64,000 nt of DNA, taken from positions 62,001 through 126,000 of the forward strand of contig NZ_OBMT01000009.1 in NCBI RefSeq assembly GCF_900217815.1, given 5' to 3'. This DNA is from Rhodobacter maris (GTDB lineage Bacteria; Pseudomonadota; Alphaproteobacteria; Rhodobacterales; Rhodobacteraceae). Positions 55,998 to 64,000 of this stretch are shown piece by piece (the stretch's first letter is position 1; each line of letters begins with the position of its first letter). The position numbers and the translations under genes were made by a program. The notes under the pieces were generated by a model. The model was not told the origin of the DNA. It saw only the letters and a list, made by a program, of their open reading frames with translations, and did not search any database.

Positions 55998-57005
55998 ATG
56001 GATCTTCTCAACGCATTCATCGCGGTGCTGAACTATGTCATCGTGCCCGCCACCGCTTACGGCGCGCAACTTGCGCTTGGCGCGCTCGGTGTCACGCTGA
56101 TCTACGGCATCTTGCGCTTTTCCAACTTCGCCCATGGCGACACGATGGCCTTTGGCACGGCGCTGACGATCCTTGTGACATGGGCCTTTCAGGCGCTTGG
56201 CATCAGCTTTGGCCCGCTGCCCACCGCGCTCCTCGCCCTGCCCTTCGGCATCCTTGGCACTGCGCTTTTCGTCCTTGGCACAGACCGCGTGGTCTATCGC
56301 TACTACCGCACCATCCGCGCCGCCCCGATCTATATCACCATGGTCTCGGTGGGCGTGATGTTCGTGATGACCGGGCTCACCCGCTTCATCATCGGCGTGG
56401 GCGAGATCAAGTTTGACGATGGCGCGCGCTTCCTGATCACCGCGCGTGAGTTCAAGACCCTGACGGGCCTTGCCGAACCGCTCGCGATCCGCTCGACGCA
56501 GGCGATCACCCTGGTTGCCGCGGGGCTCGTGGTCTGGGCGCTGTTCTGGTTCCTCGCCAAGACCCGCACCGGCAAATCGATGCGCGCCTATGCTGATAAC
56601 GAAGATCTGGCACTTCTCTCCGGCATCGACCCGAACCGGGTGGTGATGGTGACATGGATCATCGCCGCAGCGCTCGCCACAATCGCTGGGACGCTCTACG
56701 GCCTTGATAAATCGTTCAAGGCTTTCAACTACTTCCAGATGCTTCTTCCGATCTTTGCGGCGGCGATCGTGGGCGGGCTCGGCAACCCGCTCGGCGCCAT
56801 CGCCGGGGGCTTCGTGATCGCCTATTCCGAGGTTGCCGTCACCTATGCCTGGAAGAAGGTCGCGATGTATCTGATCCCGGGCTGGGAGCCAGAGAGCCTG
56901 CTGCAACTGCTGTCGACCGAATACAAATTCGCCGTCAGCTTTGCGATCCTGATCATCGTTTTGCTGTTCAAGCCCACCGGGCTCTTCAAGGGGAAATCGG
57001 TATGA
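55998..57005 (+). CDS. livH: ABC transporter permease (LivH type)
   Basis: This 335-residue inner-membrane subunit of the LivH family has about eight hydrophobic segments, with GVTLIYGILRFSNFAHGDTM near the start and the docking-loop signature RAYADNEDLALLSGIDPNRV. It overlaps livM by 4 bases (ATGA). Confidence 0.93.
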   Translation: MDLLNAFIAVLNYVIVPATAYGAQLALGALGVTLIYGILRFSNFAHGDTMAFGTALTILVTWAFQALGISFGPLPTALLALPFGILGTALFVLGTDRVVYRYYRTIRAAPIYITMVSVGVMFVMTGLTRFIIGVGEIKFDDGARFLITAREFKTLTGLAEPLAIRSTQAITLVAAGLVVWALFWFLAKTRTGKSMRAYADNEDLALLSGIDPNRVVMVTWIIAAALATIAGTLYGLDKSFKAFNYFQMLLPIFAAAIVGGLGNPLGAIAGGFVIAYSEVAVTYAWKKVAMYLIPGWEPESLLQLLSTEYKFAVSFAILIIVLLFKPTGLFKGKSV

Positions 57006-58351
57006 GCACGCATCAACCGAAAGCCGCGAAGGGCGGCAAATGGCGCGCGCCGGCGATGTTTGGGGCGCTCGCGGTGCTTTTCATCCTCGAGGGCACGGTC
57101 TCCAATACGATGTTTTCGGGCCATTGGGACAATGCGCTCGGCATCCTGCGCGTGGGGCTGATCTCGGCCATCCTCGCGCTGGGCGTCAATATCCAGTGGG
57201 GCTATGCCGGGCTTTTCAACACCGGCGTCGTCGGCTTTCTGGCCCTTGGGGGCCTCGCCCCCGTGCTCGTCGCCATGCCGCCGACCGAGGGCGCCTTCGC
57301 GGCGGGGGGCTGGGGGATCCTGTTTGCCTTCGCCGTCGCCATCGTCACGCTGATCATTGCCGTCACCCTCTATAACCGGATACGGGGCAAGCTGCGCGGC
57401 TGGGTCGTGGCCGCGGTGTTGGTTCTGGGCTTTGTGGCCTATCGCACGCTTTTCGACCCGGCGGTGGAAGCCATTCAGGCGATCAACCCGGCCGCCACTG
57501 GTTACCTCGGCGGGCTTGGTCTGCCCACACTGCTCTCCTGGCCCTTGGGCATGGCGCTCGCCGCGGGCGCGGGCTGGATCGTCGGCAAGACCGCACTTGG
57601 CCTGCGCTCGGATTACCTCGCCATCGCCACGCTCGGCATCGGCGAGATCATCGTCGCGATCTTGCGAAACGAAGAATGGCTCGCACGTGGTGTGCTCAAT
57701 GTGAACGGCATTCCCCGCCCCTGGCCCGTGCCCTACGAGACCGACCTGCAACAAGATCCGGGCTTTGTCGCGCGTGTTGCGGACTTCGGCTTCGATCCGA
57801 TGGTCGGCTCGACGCTTCTCGTCAAGCTGCTTTATATCGGACTTTTCGTCGGGGTTCTGGCAGTGCTGATGTGGGCGGCGCAGTTGGCGCTAAACTCCCC
57901 CTGGGGGCGGATGATGCGCGCGATCCGCGACAACGAGGTGGCCGCGAGCGCCATGGGCAAGAACGTCACCGGACGGCATTTGCAGATCTTCATTCTCGGC
58001 TGCACCGTGCTGGGGCTGGCGGGCGCGATGATGATCTCGCTCGACGGGCAAATGACGCCCTCAAGCTACAACCCGCTGCGCTACACTTTCCTGATCTGGG
58101 TGATGGTGATCGTGGGCGGATCGGGCAACAACTGGGGGGCGGTGCTCGGCGGGCTCCTGATCTGGTTCGTCTGGATCAAGGCCGGTGAATGGGGGCCGCT
58201 TTTGATGGGCATCGTGGCGACCGGGCTCTCCGAGGGCAGCGTCAAGGATCACCTTCTCGATGCCGCCCCGCAGATGCGGCTGGTGATCATGGGGGCGATC
58301 TTGCTTCTCGTGCTGCGCTTCAGCCCGCGCGGGTTGCTGCCCGAGAAATGA
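57002..58351 (+). CDS. livM: ABC transporter permease (LivM type)
   Basis: This 449-residue second channel subunit is somewhat longer than the common 300-420 of the family, with an extra hydrophobic stretch near residues 100-160. The LivM hallmarks are LGVNIQWGYAGLFNTGVVGF, LRSDYLAIATLGIGEII and RAIRDNEVAASAMGKN, with the transport loop before the final helices. It is followed by a GC hairpin (58357-58375) and a copy of the dispersed repeat. Confidence 0.93.
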   Translation: MSTHQPKAAKGGKWRAPAMFGALAVLFILEGTVSNTMFSGHWDNALGILRVGLISAILALGVNIQWGYAGLFNTGVVGFLALGGLAPVLVAMPPTEGAFAAGGWGILFAFAVAIVTLIIAVTLYNRIRGKLRGWVVAAVLVLGFVAYRTLFDPAVEAIQAINPAATGYLGGLGLPTLLSWPLGMALAAGAGWIVGKTALGLRSDYLAIATLGIGEIIVAILRNEEWLARGVLNVNGIPRPWPVPYETDLQQDPGFVARVADFGFDPMVGSTLLVKLLYIGLFVGVLAVLMWAAQLALNSPWGRMMRAIRDNEVAASAMGKNVTGRHLQIFILGCTVLGLAGAMMISLDGQMTPSSYNPLRYTFLIWVMVIVGGSGNNWGAVLGGLLIWFVWIKAGEWGPLLMGIVATGLSEGSVKDHLLDAAPQMRLVIMGAILLLVLRFSPRGLLPEK

Positions 58352-58356
58352 GCAAG

Positions 58357-58419
58357 AGGGGGGCGCGCCCCCCCTCGGCCTGCGGCCTCACCCCCGGAAT
58401 ATTTGGAGAAAGTCGAAAG
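58357..58419. repeat. GC hairpin and dispersed repeat copy after livM
   Basis: A GGGGGG/CCCCCC hairpin at 58357-58375 lies at the livM end. The element core (CCGGAATATTTGGAGAAAGT at 58394-58413) follows in the reverse orientation to the copy in the cbb operon. Confidence 0.65.
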
Positions 58420-58442
58420 CAAGCCGCTTTCGCGCACCCGCT

Positions 58443-58697
58443 TTAGTCGCATGCGCAGCCCGGCACCTTGCGACAGGTTTTCGTGCGGCTGATGCAACTG
58501 TCGCCGCAGGCCTTGCCTTTCGAGCAATGTTTGCAGCAGGCATAACTCTGCAAGGGCGCTGCCCCCGCAGGAACCAGACCAAGCAGAGGCGCGATGTCAC
58601 GCATCGGCGCGTCAAGCGCCCCTTGATCCTGCGCGAAAGCCGGGGAGAAAAGACAAGCCACCGCTAGCGCGGCTGATACCAAAGCTCTGAAATGCAT
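58443..58697 (-). CDS. Small exported Cys-rich protein
   Basis: This 84-residue protein starts at the ATG at 58697 (MHFRALVSAALAVACLFSPA, a signal peptide probably cut after AFA near residue 22). The mature part ends in a dense Cys cluster (CCKHCSKGKACGDSC, then TKTCRKVPGCACD) with nine Cys in 31 residues, suggesting several disulfides or a metal site in the periplasm. The wording KGKACGDSCI recurs in small secreted proteobacterial proteins, but I know of no function. It is convergent with livM. Confidence 0.75.
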   Translation of the reverse strand: MHFRALVSAALAVACLFSPAFAQDQGALDAPMRDIAPLLGLVPAGAAPLQSYACCKHCSKGKACGDSCISRTKTCRKVPGCACD

Positions 58698-58909
58698 CGT
58701 GCCCTCAAACGGCGCGGCGGGCGCGTCAACAAAGGTTAAATTAGCCGGGCGCGGGCCGCACGCAAGCGCCGCCGCGTGCTGCCCTAGCGTCACGAGACAA
58801 TCGGACACAGAGCCCCATCCCCTTCGGCTTTGTGAAAATATCCCCGGGGGTGCGGGGGCAGCGCCCCTCGCCTCTTGCTTTCATTCAGATCCCCGCCTAT
58901 TGCCGAGCC
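58698..58909. other. Region between the Cys-rich gene and guaA, with repeat copy
   Basis: This divergent intergenic region holds a fifth copy of the dispersed element (AAAATATCCCCGGGGGTG, about 58836-58853) with its GC hairpin, GGGGGCAGCGCCCC (58854-58867). No clear promoter or small gene is seen. The guaA ribosome site is weak. Confidence 0.55.
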
Positions 58910-60466
58910 ATGACCCAGCATCAGCGCCTTCTCATCATCGACTTCGGCTCTCAGGTGACGCAGCTCATTGCGCGGCGTCTGCGCGAGCTGAATGTTTATT
59001 GCGAAATCCACCCCTATCAGAACGTCACCGATGCGTTTCTGGCCGATTTCGCGCCCCAAGCCATCATCTTCTCGGGCGGCCCGGATTCGGTCACCCGGGA
59101 GGGCTCGCCCCGTCCGCCCCAATCCGCTTACACGCTCGGCGTGCCGATCCTCGGGATCTGCTATGGCCAGCAGGTGATGATGCAGGATCTTGGTGGCCGC
59201 GTTGAGGCGGGCCAGAGCCACACCGCCGAATTTGGCCGCGCCTATGTGACGCCCGCGGGGCACTTGCCGCTGCTGGAAGGCTGGTTTGACGAGGGTCGCG
59301 AACAGGTCTGGATGAGCCACGGCGATCACGTCAGCAAGATCGCGCCCGGCTTTGAGGTCTATGGCACCTCGCCCGGCGCGCCTTTCGCGATCACCGCCGA
59401 CGTGTCGCGCAATTTCTATGCCGTGCAGTTCCACCCCGAGGTGCACCACACCCCGCGCGGCGCGAAGCTTTACGAGAATTTCGTCCGCCTTGCCGGCTTC
59501 ACCGGCGACTGGACGATGGCGGGCTACCGCCAGCAGGCGATCGAACAGATCCGCGCGCAGGTTGGCGATGCCCATGTCATCTGCGGCCTCTCGGGCGGCG
59601 TGGACAGCTCGGTGACCGCGATCCTGCTCCATGAGGCGATTGGCGAGCAGCTCACCTGCGTTTTTGTCGACCACGGCCTTTTGCGCCTTGGCGAGGCCGA
59701 GCAAGTGGTCTCGATGTTCCGCGACAATTACAACATCAAGCTGATCGCGGCGGATGAGAGCGACCTCTTCCTCGGCGCGCTTGAGGGCGTGTCCGACCCC
59801 GAGGTGAAGCGCAAGACAATCGGCAAGCTCTTCATCGACGTGTTCCAGAAATACGCCAATGAAATCGAGAATGCCGAGTTCCTCGCCCAGGGCACGCTCT
59901 ACCCGGATGTGATTGAATCGGTGAGCTTTTCGGGCGGACCTTCGGTCACGATCAAATCGCACCACAATGTCGGTGGCCTGCCCGAAAAAATGGGCCTCAA
60001 GCTTGTCGAGCCGCTGCGCGAACTCTTCAAGGATGAGGTCCGCGCGCTGGGGCGCGAGCTTGGCCTGCCGCAAAGCTTCATCGGTCGCCACCCTTTCCCG
60101 GGGCCGGGCCTCGCGATCCGCTGCCCGGGCGAGATCACCCGCGAGAAGCTCGAGATCCTGCGCAAGGCGGATACGGTCTATATCGACCAGATCCGCAAAC
60201 ACGGGCTTTACGACGACATCTGGCAGGCCTTCGTGGCAATTCTGCCGGTGCGCACAGTGGGCGTGATGGGCGACGGGCGCACCTATGATTACGCCTGCGC
60301 TTTGCGTGCGGTGACGAGCGTGGACGGGATGACGGCGGATTACTACCCCTTCAGCCATGACTTCCTTGGCGAGACCGCGACGCGGATCATCAATGAGGTC
60401 AAGGGCATCAACCGGGTGACCTATGACATCACCTCAAAACCGCCGGGCACGATCGAATGGGAGTGA
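58910..60466 (+). CDS. guaA: GMP synthase (glutamine-hydrolysing)
   Basis: GuaA aminates XMP to GMP. It has 518 residues from the ATG at 58910. The class I amidotransferase domain has nucleophile Cys84 in GICYGQQVM and the His-Glu pair in FHPEVHHT. The ATP pyrophosphatase domain has the PP-loop [10 protein letters not shown] (about 225-235). The C-terminal dimerisation domain ends KPPGTIEWE. The start is chosen at the conserved N-terminus [15 protein letters not shown]; the ribosome site is poor. Confidence 0.96.
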   Translation: MTQHQRLLIIDFGSQVTQLIARRLRELNVYCEIHPYQNVTDAFLADFAPQAIIFSGGPDSVTREGSPRPPQSAYTLGVPILGICYGQQVMMQDLGGRVEAGQSHTAEFGRAYVTPAGHLPLLEGWFDEGREQVWMSHGDHVSKIAPGFEVYGTSPGAPFAITADVSRNFYAVQFHPEVHHTPRGAKLYENFVRLAGFTGDWTMAGYRQQAIEQIRAQVGDAHVICGLSGGVDSSVTAILLHEAIGEQLTCVFVDHGLLRLGEAEQVVSMFRDNYNIKLIAADESDLFLGALEGVSDPEVKRKTIGKLFIDVFQKYANEIENAEFLAQGTLYPDVIESVSFSGGPSVTIKSHHNVGGLPEKMGLKLVEPLRELFKDEVRALGRELGLPQSFIGRHPFPGPGLAIRCPGEITREKLEILRKADTVYIDQIRKHGLYDDIWQAFVAILPVRTVGVMGDGRTYDYACALRAVTSVDGMTADYYPFSHDFLGETATRIINEVKGINRVTYDITSKPPGTIEWE

Positions 60467-60470
60467 GCCC

Positions 60471-61259
60471 TTGCTGAACGCCCAGCCGATCGACGTTCAT
60501 CTGCCAGAAGCCCTTCGGCCCCGCCCCTCGGCGCATCTGCGCCGGCTCGGGCGCGATTTCGACGGCGGCTATCTGGTCGATATGCGCGATCTGGCGCGTT
60601 CCGAGGGGCTGCTCGCCATGGGCATCGCCAGCGATTGGAGCTTCGAGGAAGACTTCCTCCGCTTGCGTCCGGTCCCGCTCCGGGCTTATGACGCCTCGAT
60701 GGGGGAGCGCCATTTCCGCAACAAGATGCTGCGCTCCCTGTTTCACCTGCACCGGCCGGGCCGGTTTCGGCAGCGCCGCGCGGTATGGAAGACCTACAAG
60801 ACCTTCTTCACCGGAAACCGCGTGCATATCCGGAAATTCGTCGGGCATGGTGCGGCCGATCTCTACATGCCGCTCGACTCCATCCTTTCCGAGGCCCGCA
60901 GCCTTGGCGGGAAGGTCTTCCTCAAGATGGATATTGAAGGGTTCGAATACGAGTGTCTGGACGCGCTTGTCACCCATGCGGACCAGATTTCGGGGCTTGT
61001 TGTCGAGTTTCACGATCTGGAAACGCGCTGCGCAACGCTGGTGGATTTTGTCTGCCGCTTTCCGTTGCGCCTTGTGCATCTGCACCCGCAAAACGGCGCC
61101 CATATCTCCGCCGACGGCGTGCCGGATCTGGTCGAGTTGACCTTTTCAAGCTCTGCCGCCGCGGATGCGCCTCACGAGGGGCCGGCGCTGCAACTGCCCC
61201 ACCCGCTCGATCGTCCCGGCAATCCGCATCAGCCGGATCTGCGGCTGCAGTTTCGCTGA
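60471..61259 (+). CDS. FkbM-family methyltransferase
   Basis: This 262-residue protein has an FkbM-type methyltransferase region at about residues 120-220, with the family mark VFLKMDIEGFEYECLDAL and the LVVEFHDLE stretch. I choose TTG at 60471, four bases after guaA's stop, because GGAG lies about 7 bases upstream and no ATG fits; the start remains uncertain. It appears coupled to guaA. FkbM enzymes methylate hydroxyls in sugars or polyketides; the substrate here is unknown. Confidence 0.75.
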   Translation: MLNAQPIDVHLPEALRPRPSAHLRRLGRDFDGGYLVDMRDLARSEGLLAMGIASDWSFEEDFLRLRPVPLRAYDASMGERHFRNKMLRSLFHLHRPGRFRQRRAVWKTYKTFFTGNRVHIRKFVGHGAADLYMPLDSILSEARSLGGKVFLKMDIEGFEYECLDALVTHADQISGLVVEFHDLETRCATLVDFVCRFPLRLVHLHPQNGAHISADGVPDLVELTFSSSAAADAPHEGPALQLPHPLDRPGNPHQPDLRLQFR

Positions 61260-61329
61260 CGCTCCAACCGCCTTGTTGCGCTCTGGCCAGGCGAGAGGCA
61301 TGGCCCCCGCCGGCTCTCTTTCGCGCCAG

Positions 61330-62436
61330 TTATCTTTGCGCGAGCGCGTCGGAGAGGACGCGATGCAGCAACTCACGCGGCACTTCCGAGGTCACGAAAG
61401 CTGCGCCGATGCCGCGCGCGAGAATGAACCTCAGCTTGCCGTCGAGCACCTTCTTGTCTTGCCCCATCAGCGCGATCAGCCCGTCTGCATCGGGAAGATC
61501 ACCTTCTATATCAGCAAGATCGACCTTCATCTTCATGTGACGCAGATGCGCGCGCACGCGCGAGGGCGCCTCCTGGCTGCACAGGCCAAGCCGTTGCGAC
61601 AGCTCGAAGGCCAAGGCGCAGCCGATCGCCACGCCCTCTCCGTGCAGCAGCCGGTCGCCATAGCCCGTCGCCGCCTCAAGCGCATGGCAGAAGGTGTGGC
61701 CGAGGTTCAGTAGCGCGCGGTCGCCCTCTTCGGTCTCGTCGCGCGCGACGATTTCGGCCTTCATCTCGACCGACCGCTTCACCGCATGGAGCTGCGCCGC
61801 CGTATCGCCGGCCGCAAGCGCGGGGCCATTCACCTCAAGCCAGCCAAAGAAATCGACATCGCCCAGAAGCCCGTATTTCACCACCTCGCCATAACCCGCC
61901 AGAAAATCGCGCTTCGTCAGCGTGCCCAGCAGGTCGATATCGGCAAGCACAAGGCTCGGCTGATGGAAGGCGCCAATCAGGTTCTTGCCCTGTGGCGCGT
62001 TGATCCCGGTCTTGCCGCCGACCGAACTGTCGACCTGCGCCAGAAGCGAGGTCGGGATCTGCACGAACCGCACCCCGCGGCGCAGCACCGACGCCGCAAA
62101 CCCCACCAGATCGCCAATCACCCCGCCGCCAAAGGCGATCACGACGTCCTTGCGCTCGACGTTTTGCTCAAGCAGCCATTCCACGGTGCGCTCAAAATGC
62201 GTCCAGCATTTCGTGCCTTCCCCCGGCGGCAGCCGCAGCGCCACCATCTCGATAGCGCCAAGCCCGGCGCGGAGCGCATCAAGGTGCAGACCGGCCACCG
62301 TCTCGTCGGCCACCACAGCAACGCGCGGGCGGCGCAGCAAAGGCGCGATCTCGGCCCCCGACTGTGCCAGAAGCCCGGTGCCAATGCGCACCTCATAGGC
62401 GCGCGCGCCGAGTTCAACCTTCACCACCTCTTTCAT
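61330..62436 (-). CDS. aroB: 3-dehydroquinate synthase
   Basis: AroB turns DAHP into 3-dehydroquinate, the second shikimate step. The 368-residue NAD- and metal-dependent enzyme has VIAFGGGVIGDLVGFAAS, PTSLLAQVDSSVGGKTGIN and LNLGHTFCHALEA with the metal ligands. The ATG at 62436 overlaps the aroK stop by 4 bases, giving the common aroK-aroB unit. Confidence 0.96.
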   Translation of the reverse strand: MKEVVKVELGARAYEVRIGTGLLAQSGAEIAPLLRRPRVAVVADETVAGLHLDALRAGLGAIEMVALRLPPGEGTKCWTHFERTVEWLLEQNVERKDVVIAFGGGVIGDLVGFAASVLRRGVRFVQIPTSLLAQVDSSVGGKTGINAPQGKNLIGAFHQPSLVLADIDLLGTLTKRDFLAGYGEVVKYGLLGDVDFFGWLEVNGPALAAGDTAAQLHAVKRSVEMKAEIVARDETEEGDRALLNLGHTFCHALEAATGYGDRLLHGEGVAIGCALAFELSQRLGLCSQEAPSRVRAHLRHMKMKVDLADIEGDLPDADGLIALMGQDKKVLDGKLRFILARGIGAAFVTSEVPRELLHRVLSDALAQR

Positions 62437-62999
62437 GCTTCCTCCGCAAAGAGCCCCGGTCGGGGTTTGAGCGCCGCGATCACCTTTTGCGCCATCGCCT
62501 CGATGCTCAGCCCCGGCTCGGCCGTCACCGTCACCTGCGCCAGCCCATAGACCGGATAGCGCTTCTCGATCAGCCCGGCGAGGGTCGCGCGCGGGTCGGC
62601 AGTGCGCAGAAGCGGCCTTGTGTTCTTGCCTTTCACCCGACTCCACAACAGCTCAAGATCGGCCTTGAGCCAGCATGACACACCGAGCCGCGCGATCATC
62701 TCCCGGTTCGCTTCCGACATGAAGGCCCCGCCCCCCGTCGAAACCACCGAAGGATGCCCCGTGAGCAACCGCTCGATCACCTCCGATTCGCGAGCCCGAA
62801 AAAACGGCTCGCCGTCGCGTTCGAAAATCTCCGCGACCGACATCTGCGCCGCGCGCACAATCTCTTCGTCGCTGTCCTGAAACGGTACGGCGAGCGCACG
62901 CGCAAGCGCGGTGCCGACAGCGGTCTTGCCCGCGCCCATCATGCCCACGAGCACGACCGTCTTGCGCAGCCGCTGTGTCGTGCCTTGCTCGCCCTCCAC
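62433..62999 (-). CDS. aroK: Shikimate kinase
   Basis: AroK phosphorylates shikimate with ATP. I use GTG at 62999 (188 residues) because AGGGAGGA sits just before it; a longer frame exists upstream. It has P-loop VGMMGAGKTAVGTAL, the shikimate-binding DSDEEI, the Arg in FRARESEVI and the STGGGAF motif, and a lid with Arg in KNTRPLLR. Tight coupling to aroB fits the standard pair. Confidence 0.93.
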   Translation of the reverse strand: MEGEQGTTQRLRKTVVLVGMMGAGKTAVGTALARALAVPFQDSDEEIVRAAQMSVAEIFERDGEPFFRARESEVIERLLTGHPSVVSTGGGAFMSEANREMIARLGVSCWLKADLELLWSRVKGKNTRPLLRTADPRATLAGLIEKRYPVYGLAQVTVTAEPGLSIEAMAQKVIAALKPRPGLFAEEA

Positions 63000-63072
63000 G
63001 CGATCCTCCCTCGCCCCGCCGCCGCGCGGCAGGCCCTTGCGCAATCGTGATCTTCGCGCCCCTCAATGGCGT

Positions 63073-63099
63073 GAAGTTTCCCGAAAAGCCATATATAAT
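63073..63099 (+). promoter_or_regulatory. Possible promoter upstream of the small membrane protein
   Basis: TATAAT at 63094-63099 is an exact -10 consensus with AT-rich flanks; the -35 side is poor (GTGAAG, 17 bases upstream). It would drive the gene at 63213. Confidence 0.4.
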
Positions 63100-63212
63100 C
63101 TTGCACGCGCGACGTTTCGGCTTCAGGAAACAGCCTCGGCAGGGGCGGTTCTGGAGCCTCTTAGCGCACGAAGACTCGAGCAAAAAGAGACCAACAAGCA
63201 GAAAGCGAGACT

Positions 63213-63464
63213 ATGGGGCGTATCCTTCAGGCTGTCATCGTTCTTGTGGCGCTCGCGGCGCTGGGCGTGCTGGGCTATGCCTATTTTGGCGATATGGAAG
63301 CCGATCCGGTCCAGACCCGCGCGCCCGTCACCCTGCCCGGGCTGGTGCCCGAGGCGCCGGCCGCGGCGCTCCCCGCCGCGCCTGCGGCCCCTTCGGTACC
63401 CGAAAGCGCACCGGTCTTTGGCGGCACGCCTGCCGCCCCTGCGGAGGCCGCGGGTGGCAATTGA
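63213..63464 (+). CDS. Small membrane-anchored Pro/Ala-rich protein
   Basis: This 83-residue protein has an N-terminal hydrophobic helix (residues 5-25, ILQAVIVLVALAALGVLGYA) that is a membrane anchor rather than a cleaved signal, and a C-terminal Pro/Ala-rich, probably disordered region. AGAAAGCGAG precedes the ATG. Its stop overlaps the start of the next gene by 11 bases. I do not recognise the family; it resembles small periplasm-facing proteins of Rhodobacterales. Confidence 0.7.
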   Translation: MGRILQAVIVLVALAALGVLGYAYFGDMEADPVQTRAPVTLPGLVPEAPAAALPAAPAAPSVPESAPVFGGTPAAPAEAAGGN

Positions 63465-64000
63465 TCGCGCCCTTGCGGCGGCTCTGCTTGCCGGCGGCAT
63501 CGCAGCCGGTCCCGCGCGGGCAGAGGCGCCGATGTCGGCGATCGACTGGCTTTCTTCCTCGGTCTCGGTGGGCTATCAACGCGGCTCGGATGCCGTGCTC
63601 CCGCCCGTGCCCGGCGAGACCCCCGCAACCGGCACCGGCCCGGTCGAACAAGTGGCGATCGACTCGCTCGACCGCCCCACCGCCGATGCTTTGGGGCTGA
63701 TCCCCGCAGCCCGGCTTGGCCTGCCACCTGCGCTCTGGGGGGCGACGCCCGAGCTTGTGCTGGCCGCGGCGCTGCGCAAGGAGCGGCTCGACACTTTGCC
63801 CTCGGTGCAGGGCTTCCTGCTCGAACTCATGCTCGCCGAACTGGACCCGCCGCAAAACCGGGCGCCGGGGGGGAACGAGATGCTGTTTCTGGCGCGGATC
63901 GACCGGTTGCTCGATCTTGGCGCGCTCGAACAGGCGATGGCCCTTCTCGAGGAGGCCGATGCCGATGATGCGGAGATCTTCCGACGCCGCTTCGACGTGG
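63454..64000 (+). CDS. Exported protein, 3' end cut by window
   Basis: A GTG at 63454 opens a frame with no stop to the window end (at least 182 codons), with good third-position GC. It begins VAIDRALAAALLAGGIAAGP followed by a likely cleavage after ARA near residue 23, so the product is exported. It overlaps the previous gene by 11 bases. The visible part has a Pro-rich segment and then alpha-helical Leu/Glu-rich stretches (ALEQAMALLEEADADD) that suggest helical repeats. Function unknown. The opposite-strand frame here is a GC-rich shadow. Confidence 0.65.
   Translation, partial: MAIDRALAAALLAGGIAAGPARAEAPMSAIDWLSSSVSVGYQRGSDAVLPPVPGETPATGTGPVEQVAIDSLDRPTADALGLIPAARLGLPPALWGATPELVLAAALRKERLDTLPSVQGFLLELMLAELDPPQNRAPGGNEMLFLARIDRLLDLGALEQAMALLEEADADDAEIFRRRFDV

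Noticed and set aside
63328-63855. Minus-strand frame at the right end of the window
   Set aside because: The plus-strand GTG frame from 63454 has a signal peptide and tight overlap with its neighbour; the minus frame is a GC-rich shadow.

Overview
The window looks like a chromosomal segment of a purple non-sulfur alphaproteobacterium of the Rhodobacter type. The case rests on GC-rich coding sequence, a form II RuBisCO (cbbM) operon in the order cbbF-P-T-G-A-M-E with a divergent cbbR, a neighbouring glg cluster ending in pgm, and Rhodobacterales-style housekeeping neighbours. The species cannot be fixed from this sequence alone. I see no rRNA, tRNA, CRISPR array, insertion sequence, prophage or integrase. 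Apart from the two genes cut by the window ends, no gene looks broken.

Layout. 1-2332: 3' part of mfd. 2602-6106: glycine betaine/proline ABC transporter (proX-proW-proV) with a small XRE regulator and a terminator. 6105-10241: Bcr/CflA-type exporter, a DsbA-family protein and an acyl-CoA ligase (minus), with a divergent XRE-cupin regulator. 10280-12646: CsbD-like protein, a 38-residue entericidin-like lipoprotein and an orphan family 5 solute-binding protein. 12721-12834: a candidate small RNA with its own promoter and terminator. 12942-16397: bdhA, a DUF502 protein and psuK-psuG. 16744-18498: rpsB-tsf. 18861-19610: a LuxR-type solo regulator.

19796-30412 (minus) is the Calvin-Benson-Bassham operon: cbbF, cbbP, cbbT, cbbG, cbbA, cbbM, cbbE, a thioredoxin-like gene, cbbZ, cbbY and a small CX5R phosphatase-like gene. 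cbbR and a quinone oxidoreductase gene run the other way. 32740-43760 (minus) is the glycogen cluster glgP-glgB-glgC-glgA-glgX-pgm, with a divergent alpha-glucosidase. Together these form about 25 kb that fixes CO2, clears phosphoglycolate and inhibitory sugar phosphates, and stores or mobilises the carbon as glycogen.

45626-51687: an orphan PhoR-like kinase divergent from a degenerate receiver-like protein, then gamma carbonic anhydrase, gmk and yicC, a PAS_5 protein and class II DAHP synthase. 51885-58351: a GlxA-family regulator and a complete branched-chain amino-acid-type ABC transporter (livK-G-F-H-M). 58443-64000: a secreted Cys-rich protein, guaA with a coupled FkbM methyltransferase, aroB-aroK (minus), a small membrane-anchored Pro/Ala-rich protein and the start of an exported protein cut by the window end.

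Most of the window is well-known core metabolism, and I do not see a clearly new multi-gene system. The items most worth a second look are the candidate sRNA at 12756-12834, the kinase/pseudo-receiver pair around a perfect 14-bp palindrome at 46702-46715, a dispersed intergenic repeat family (five copies), the accessory genes inside the cbb operon, and the LuxR solo.
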